Assembly: GCF_013778505.1 (NCBI RefSeq)
Contig: NZ_JAAOWU010000003.1
Coordinates: 372,001 to 436,000 of the forward strand
Source of the DNA: Pseudomonas sivasensis
GTDB lineage: Bacteria > Pseudomonadota > Gammaproteobacteria > Pseudomonadales > Pseudomonadaceae
Direction of reading: 5' to 3'
Length of the DNA stretch: 64,000 nucleotides
Positions 61,016 through 64,000 of the stretch are shown here, one piece after another. The notes beneath the pieces are model-generated. The model searched no databases and was not told where the DNA came from. It saw only the letters and a program-made list of their open reading frames with translations. The position numbers were made by a program, and so were the translations under genes. Position 1 is the stretch's first letter. Every line of letters starts with the position of its first letter.

Positions 61016-61273
61016 ATGCGAATTTATTGTAGGGATTGTGGGAGTAAGGCGCTCATTACTAGAGTTGTAAAAGAAGCACTGGAGTATACAAAGCTTTATT
61101 GCATATGCCTTGATCCTACTTGTGGGCATGGGTTTGTTTCGGAGTTGCGATTATCGCACACACTTAAGCCCTCGAAAATTAAACCAGCAGACAGCGCAAT
61201 GATTGAACGCCTATTAAAACTTAGCGACGATCAGCAAACGCAGTTGCTCCAGCAGTTGGATATGTTGGCATGA
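61016..61273 (+). CDS. Ogr/Delta-family zinc-finger late-gene activator
   Basis: 85 residues. The cysteines fit the Ogr/Delta finger exactly: C5-x2-C8-x22-C31-x4-C36 (YCRDCGS, CLDPTCGHGF). These proteins activate P2 and P4 late promoters, which links this island to P2-like helper phages. The ATG at 61016 follows AGGGG by eight bases. The end overlaps the DUF4224 gene by four bases. Confidence 0.85.
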   Translation: MRIYCRDCGSKALITRVVKEALEYTKLYCICLDPTCGHGFVSELRLSHTLKPSKIKPADSAMIERLLKLSDDQQTQLLQQLDMLA

Positions 61274-61482
61274 CAGGGGCCGTACCAGGAGTTTTGACCT
61301 TTCAGGATCTTCAGCACGTGACGGGGTATCAAAGGCGCTCTGACGTTGAGCGTTCATTGATCGAGCAGGGGGTGCACATATTCCGTGGTCGCTCCGGCCC
61401 GTGGACAACAATTGATCTAATTAACCGGGCGGGCGGGATAAAACCGGACAGTGATGACCGGTATGCGGCAGACATCCTGTGA
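61270..61482 (+). CDS. DUF4224 small protein
   Basis: 70 residues starting inside the ogr-like stop (ATGA). The sequence LTFQDLQHVTGYQRRSDVER followed by GVHIFRGRSGPW is the DUF4224 pattern. Elsewhere such genes usually stand directly before a tyrosine integrase. Here no integrase follows; the next 534 bases are repeats. The role is unknown, possibly DNA binding. Confidence 0.78.
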   Translation: MTGAVPGVLTFQDLQHVTGYQRRSDVERSLIEQGVHIFRGRSGPWTTIDLINRAGGIKPDSDDRYAADIL

Positions 61483-62016
61483 CCAGATTAGGCGGAGGAA
61501 AAGCTGCTCGCCAAGAGGGAGGGGGTCAGTGACGGTGGCGTGCCTGATTGTCCTTGGCCACGGCTTCCAATCTCCGCAAGCCCAATCAAATATCTTCAGA
61601 TCCGTCAACAAAAACCACATACCCCCCTGTTACCGCGTCTGATTTCGAAAACAGAAGGGATACGCGGGATTCAGGGATAGCCCTTGTAAACTGGGGTCTA
61701 CAGAGCATTTCTTCATTCCCTGCTTTTTTTTCAAGGGAATGTTTTAGAGAACAAAGCCCTTATTAAACAGAGATGTATTCCCTTATCCCTTTTCTCTATT
61801 CTATTAAGGGAATGCTGTAGGCCGCGTATTACTGGCCCATTCCCTGATTCCCTTCATTCCCTTGAAAAAACACTGCCGCTGCCAGTTTGCACCCATAAGC
61901 AGCCTGACAACTGCGCGCGCCTTCGCTCCATGATTTCAAGGGAATCGGGTCACGACGACAAAGGGAATTGATTCACTACGACAATTGAGAGCGTCCTCCT
62001 GGCGTGCAAACTTGCC
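61483..62016. repeat. Iteron-like field of AAGGGAAT/ATTCCCTT repeats (candidate satellite origin)
   Basis: In about 260 bases the octamer AAGGGAAT occurs seven times in both orientations: plus at 61733, 61806, 61938 and 61961; inverted at 61777, 61847 and 61856. Near matches occur at 61654, 61715, 61785 and 61839. An 11-base direct repeat CAC(G/T)ACGACAA follows at 61951 and 61974. There is no gene. It lies just past the 3' end of the DUF927 gene, beside replication genes, as expected for an origin or for clustered operator sites. Confidence 0.65.
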
Positions 62017-63801
62017 TCATCGGCCTGAAGCTTCCTGGTCGAGTTTTGCGGGATCAATCACATAAAAACGCGACTTTCCTCCCCCTGGCATGACGTAGCT
62101 TTTGTTGGCGCGCTTCTGGCCTTTCTCATTGTCCACTTTGGCGAGCGCGTCAACGTTCTGAAGCGCACGAATAATCCTATCCAGACTGAAACCGATAGCG
62201 GCCTCTGCCAGACCTGGCTTATTGAATAAGTACAGACGCACACCATCATCGACCTCGTAATAACCGGCTCGGTTATGCACGGTAGTGGTTCCAGAGTGAC
62301 GGAACTCGGAAAAACGACTGTCGCCGTGCAAGTCAATAAAGTTAGCGATACCACGCAGTATTTGCCGATCCTCGGCGCTGCCGTCTCCCATTGTTGAAAG
62401 CCATTCGTTAAACAGGAGTCGGCATGCATTGACGGCAGTACCTTTGGGCCAGTTCAGTAGATTGCGGCGGATAGCCGACTCACCGGCCAGAGCCATAATC
62501 GCGAAACGATCAGCTACACGGCCAGCCTGTGAACCTTCGGTGGCAAAGGCCTCCCGAACCTGTCGGAAGGCGCTATGCAGATCCTCGGGTTGTTGAATCA
62601 GAGACTCCACAAACGCTGGGCCTACATGGCCGTAATTCTGAGAAACTGCATCGTTAAGCGTTCGGTGAAACTCTTGCCCACTCATTCCGTGCACATCATC
62701 GAAGGCGCGGTGTGTACGAGTACCGGCATTGACGTCCACCATGCGCAGTTCGGCCCCGGCGTGGGCCCCACTACCACCGATGGCTGCGTGGTCTGACAAT
62801 GAGCGCTCGCCGCTGGAAAGCGCCAGTACACGCCAAGTCAACTTGGCGCGCCCCTCTCGCTCCCTTGTCATGGTGCCCTTGCCCATCCCGTTGGCGATGG
62901 CATACGCCATTTCCTGAACTCGCTTGGGATCGGCCCGTTTAATTTCGTCCAGGATCAACACGGTGTCGTTGCGCGAGGCAGCCTCAATCTCGACACCGCC
63001 TTTCGATACGTCCCATGACGCCGCGAAGCTCCCTGGATTACCCCACGCCGAAGCGGCCAAGAGCTGAGCTAGCGATTTGCCACTCGACGAATCACCTACT
63101 AGGTGCACACCGCCCCCATTCACCCCCAGCTTGGCGAGCAGAGGCCCTGCCAGGGCGCAACAGACCGACAGGATCAACACGGGGTTCCCCAGGCAGCGGG
63201 TAGCAATCTCGGTCTGCCAGCCGCTGATAGACCCCTTGCTGGTGAAGATGTTTGCCGCCCTGCCAGAGTCTTGGAAACGCACGTTGTCTCCACCAATGAC
63301 GCGAGACGGCAGCACGAATGCTCCCGACTCATGCCAGCCTGGTTTGGTGGTGGTCGCGATTACCAATTCGGGCGATTGATGGCTCGCTAGGTAGGGCACG
63401 ATCTGGCGGCGCTGGTGGTGCTCGATGACTAGCCCCCGGCCCAACAAAACCTTCATGACCTCATCACCCTTACCGGCTAGTGACTCCATGGGCATGACCC
63501 ACTCGATCCGCTTCCCCCGGTGACTAAATGACAGCAGCCGCCCAATGGTGCCGTCTTCCGAGTTAACCGTTTCGGCTTCGACAGTTAACGGTGCGCAGAT
63601 CCAGTTATCTACGGGGATAGCCTTTTCATCGGGGCCGCTTTGCTTCAAACCGTGATACCAGGTGCCAGGCTTGTATGTCCTGCCCTCGATTGTGCGAGCG
63701 ATCTCGTAAACGGCATAACGTGGCCGTTCCAGCTTTTCAGGGACAGGAGCTACAGGATCGCCAACTAGGCTCAGAGTGGAGGTTTTTTCGTGAGTGCTCA
63801 T
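62017..63801 (-). CDS. DUF927 P-loop protein (satellite replication helicase-like)
   Basis: 594 residues. The DUF927 domain begins near residue 30 (RPRYAVYEIARTIEGRTYKP). The ATPase core has Walker A VGDSSSGKS (about residue 236) and Walker B TVLILDEIKRAD. DUF927 proteins act with Toprim primases in replication of P4-like and plasmid elements. Its start overlaps the end of the upstream Toprim gene by four bases (ATGA). Confidence 0.88.
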   Translation of the reverse strand: MSTHEKTSTLSLVGDPVAPVPEKLERPRYAVYEIARTIEGRTYKPGTWYHGLKQSGPDEKAIPVDNWICAPLTVEAETVNSEDGTIGRLLSFSHRGKRIEWVMPMESLAGKGDEVMKVLLGRGLVIEHHQRRQIVPYLASHQSPELVIATTTKPGWHESGAFVLPSRVIGGDNVRFQDSGRAANIFTSKGSISGWQTEIATRCLGNPVLILSVCCALAGPLLAKLGVNGGGVHLVGDSSSGKSLAQLLAASAWGNPGSFAASWDVSKGGVEIEAASRNDTVLILDEIKRADPKRVQEMAYAIANGMGKGTMTREREGRAKLTWRVLALSSGERSLSDHAAIGGSGAHAGAELRMVDVNAGTRTHRAFDDVHGMSGQEFHRTLNDAVSQNYGHVGPAFVESLIQQPEDLHSAFRQVREAFATEGSQAGRVADRFAIMALAGESAIRRNLLNWPKGTAVNACRLLFNEWLSTMGDGSAEDRQILRGIANFIDLHGDSRFSEFRHSGTTTVHNRAGYYEVDDGVRLYLFNKPGLAEAAIGFSLDRIIRALQNVDALAKVDNEKGQKRANKSYVMPGGGKSRFYVIDPAKLDQEASGR

Positions 63802-64000
63802 ACCTTGCGGCTCTCTAATGATCGACCTGCAAGCCAGAGGTACAGGTCGTTGAAATCGGATAGGTGGGACGGGGCGTCATCGGGCCACTCGGGGAAAACC
63901 ACACGAGCATCGGTTTCTCGGGCTGCCTGGTTGGCAGCGCGCCTTCCCGGATTGCCAATGGTTTCGCGGTCGTCATCACCGGCAATTACCAGATCCAGCG
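63798..64000 (-). CDS. Toprim-domain primase, C-terminal fragment (continues past window)
   Basis: The last 66 codons of a gene running in from the right edge: LDLVIAGDDDRETIGNPGRR and FPEWPDDAPSHLSDFNDLYL are the Toprim metal-binding DDD and the usual DFNDL ending. It is translationally coupled to the DUF927 gene. Together they form the replication module of the island. Confidence 0.82.
   Translation of the reverse strand, partial: LDLVIAGDDDRETIGNPGRRAANQAARETDARVVFPEWPDDAPSHLSDFNDLYLWLAGRSLESRKV

Overview
The window reads as chromosome of a fluorescent-group Pseudomonas. The run acsA - aotJQMOP-argR - aruCFGDB-(small gene)-aruE - alaS - lysC - rsmA - tRNA-Ser/Arg/Arg - mgtE - amrZ follows the gene order I know from P. 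aeruginosa. Several gene-free gaps carry the GTGGGAGGGGGC-type REP/REPIN repeats common in P. fluorescens relatives.

Layout. (1) 1-6.75 kb: phenylacetate catabolism. paaF-G-H-I-J lie on the minus strand with a cut-off thiolase at the left edge, and paaY and paaX are divergent. (2) 6.8-17.2 kb: an aromatic-amine oxidation module. It holds a FeaR-type AraC regulator, the TTQ-dependent aromatic amine dehydrogenase set (heavy chain, MauE-like, MauD-like, light chain, cytochrome c), a chemoreceptor, an outer-membrane channel, a second cytochrome c and phenylacetaldehyde dehydrogenase. Its product, phenylacetate, is the substrate of the adjoining paa pathway. Three promoters in this module share a paired operator that fits the E. 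coli FeaR site. (3) 17.2-20.8 kb: A+T-richer accessory DNA with an IS66 remnant and a small unit (sirtuin, unknown 168-residue protein, divergent XRE regulator) built around a perfect 18-bp palindrome. (4) 20.8-54.6 kb: core genes. These are nrdB, a DUF2790 protein, acsA, arginine/ornithine uptake and ArgR, the arginine succinyltransferase pathway, an FMN-riboswitch-controlled type II lumazine synthase, threonine aldolase, alaS, lysC, rsmA, three tRNAs, mgtE and amrZ. A 1970-residue leucine-rich-repeat protein sits between argR and aruC. (5) 54.9-55.8 kb: two small proteins and tRNA-Arg(CCT). (6) 55.8-64 kb, running off the right edge: a mobile island starting at that tRNA. It holds an Abi/HEPN-type protein, a MobV-type relaxase, AlpA, a coiled-coil protein, a P2 gpN-like major capsid protein, an Ogr/Delta-type zinc finger, a DUF4224 protein, an iteron-like repeat field, a DUF927 P-loop protein and a Toprim primase fragment. 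It looks like a P4-like phage satellite. No integrase is visible in the window.

How the parts work together. Amine-derived electrons probably leave through the two cytochromes c, and carbon flows amine > phenylacetaldehyde > phenylacetate > paa ring-cleavage products. Arginine is imported by Aot, sensed through ArgR and degraded by Aru to glutamate. The two most unusual segments are the sirtuin/XRE unit and the relaxase- and capsid-bearing satellite island.
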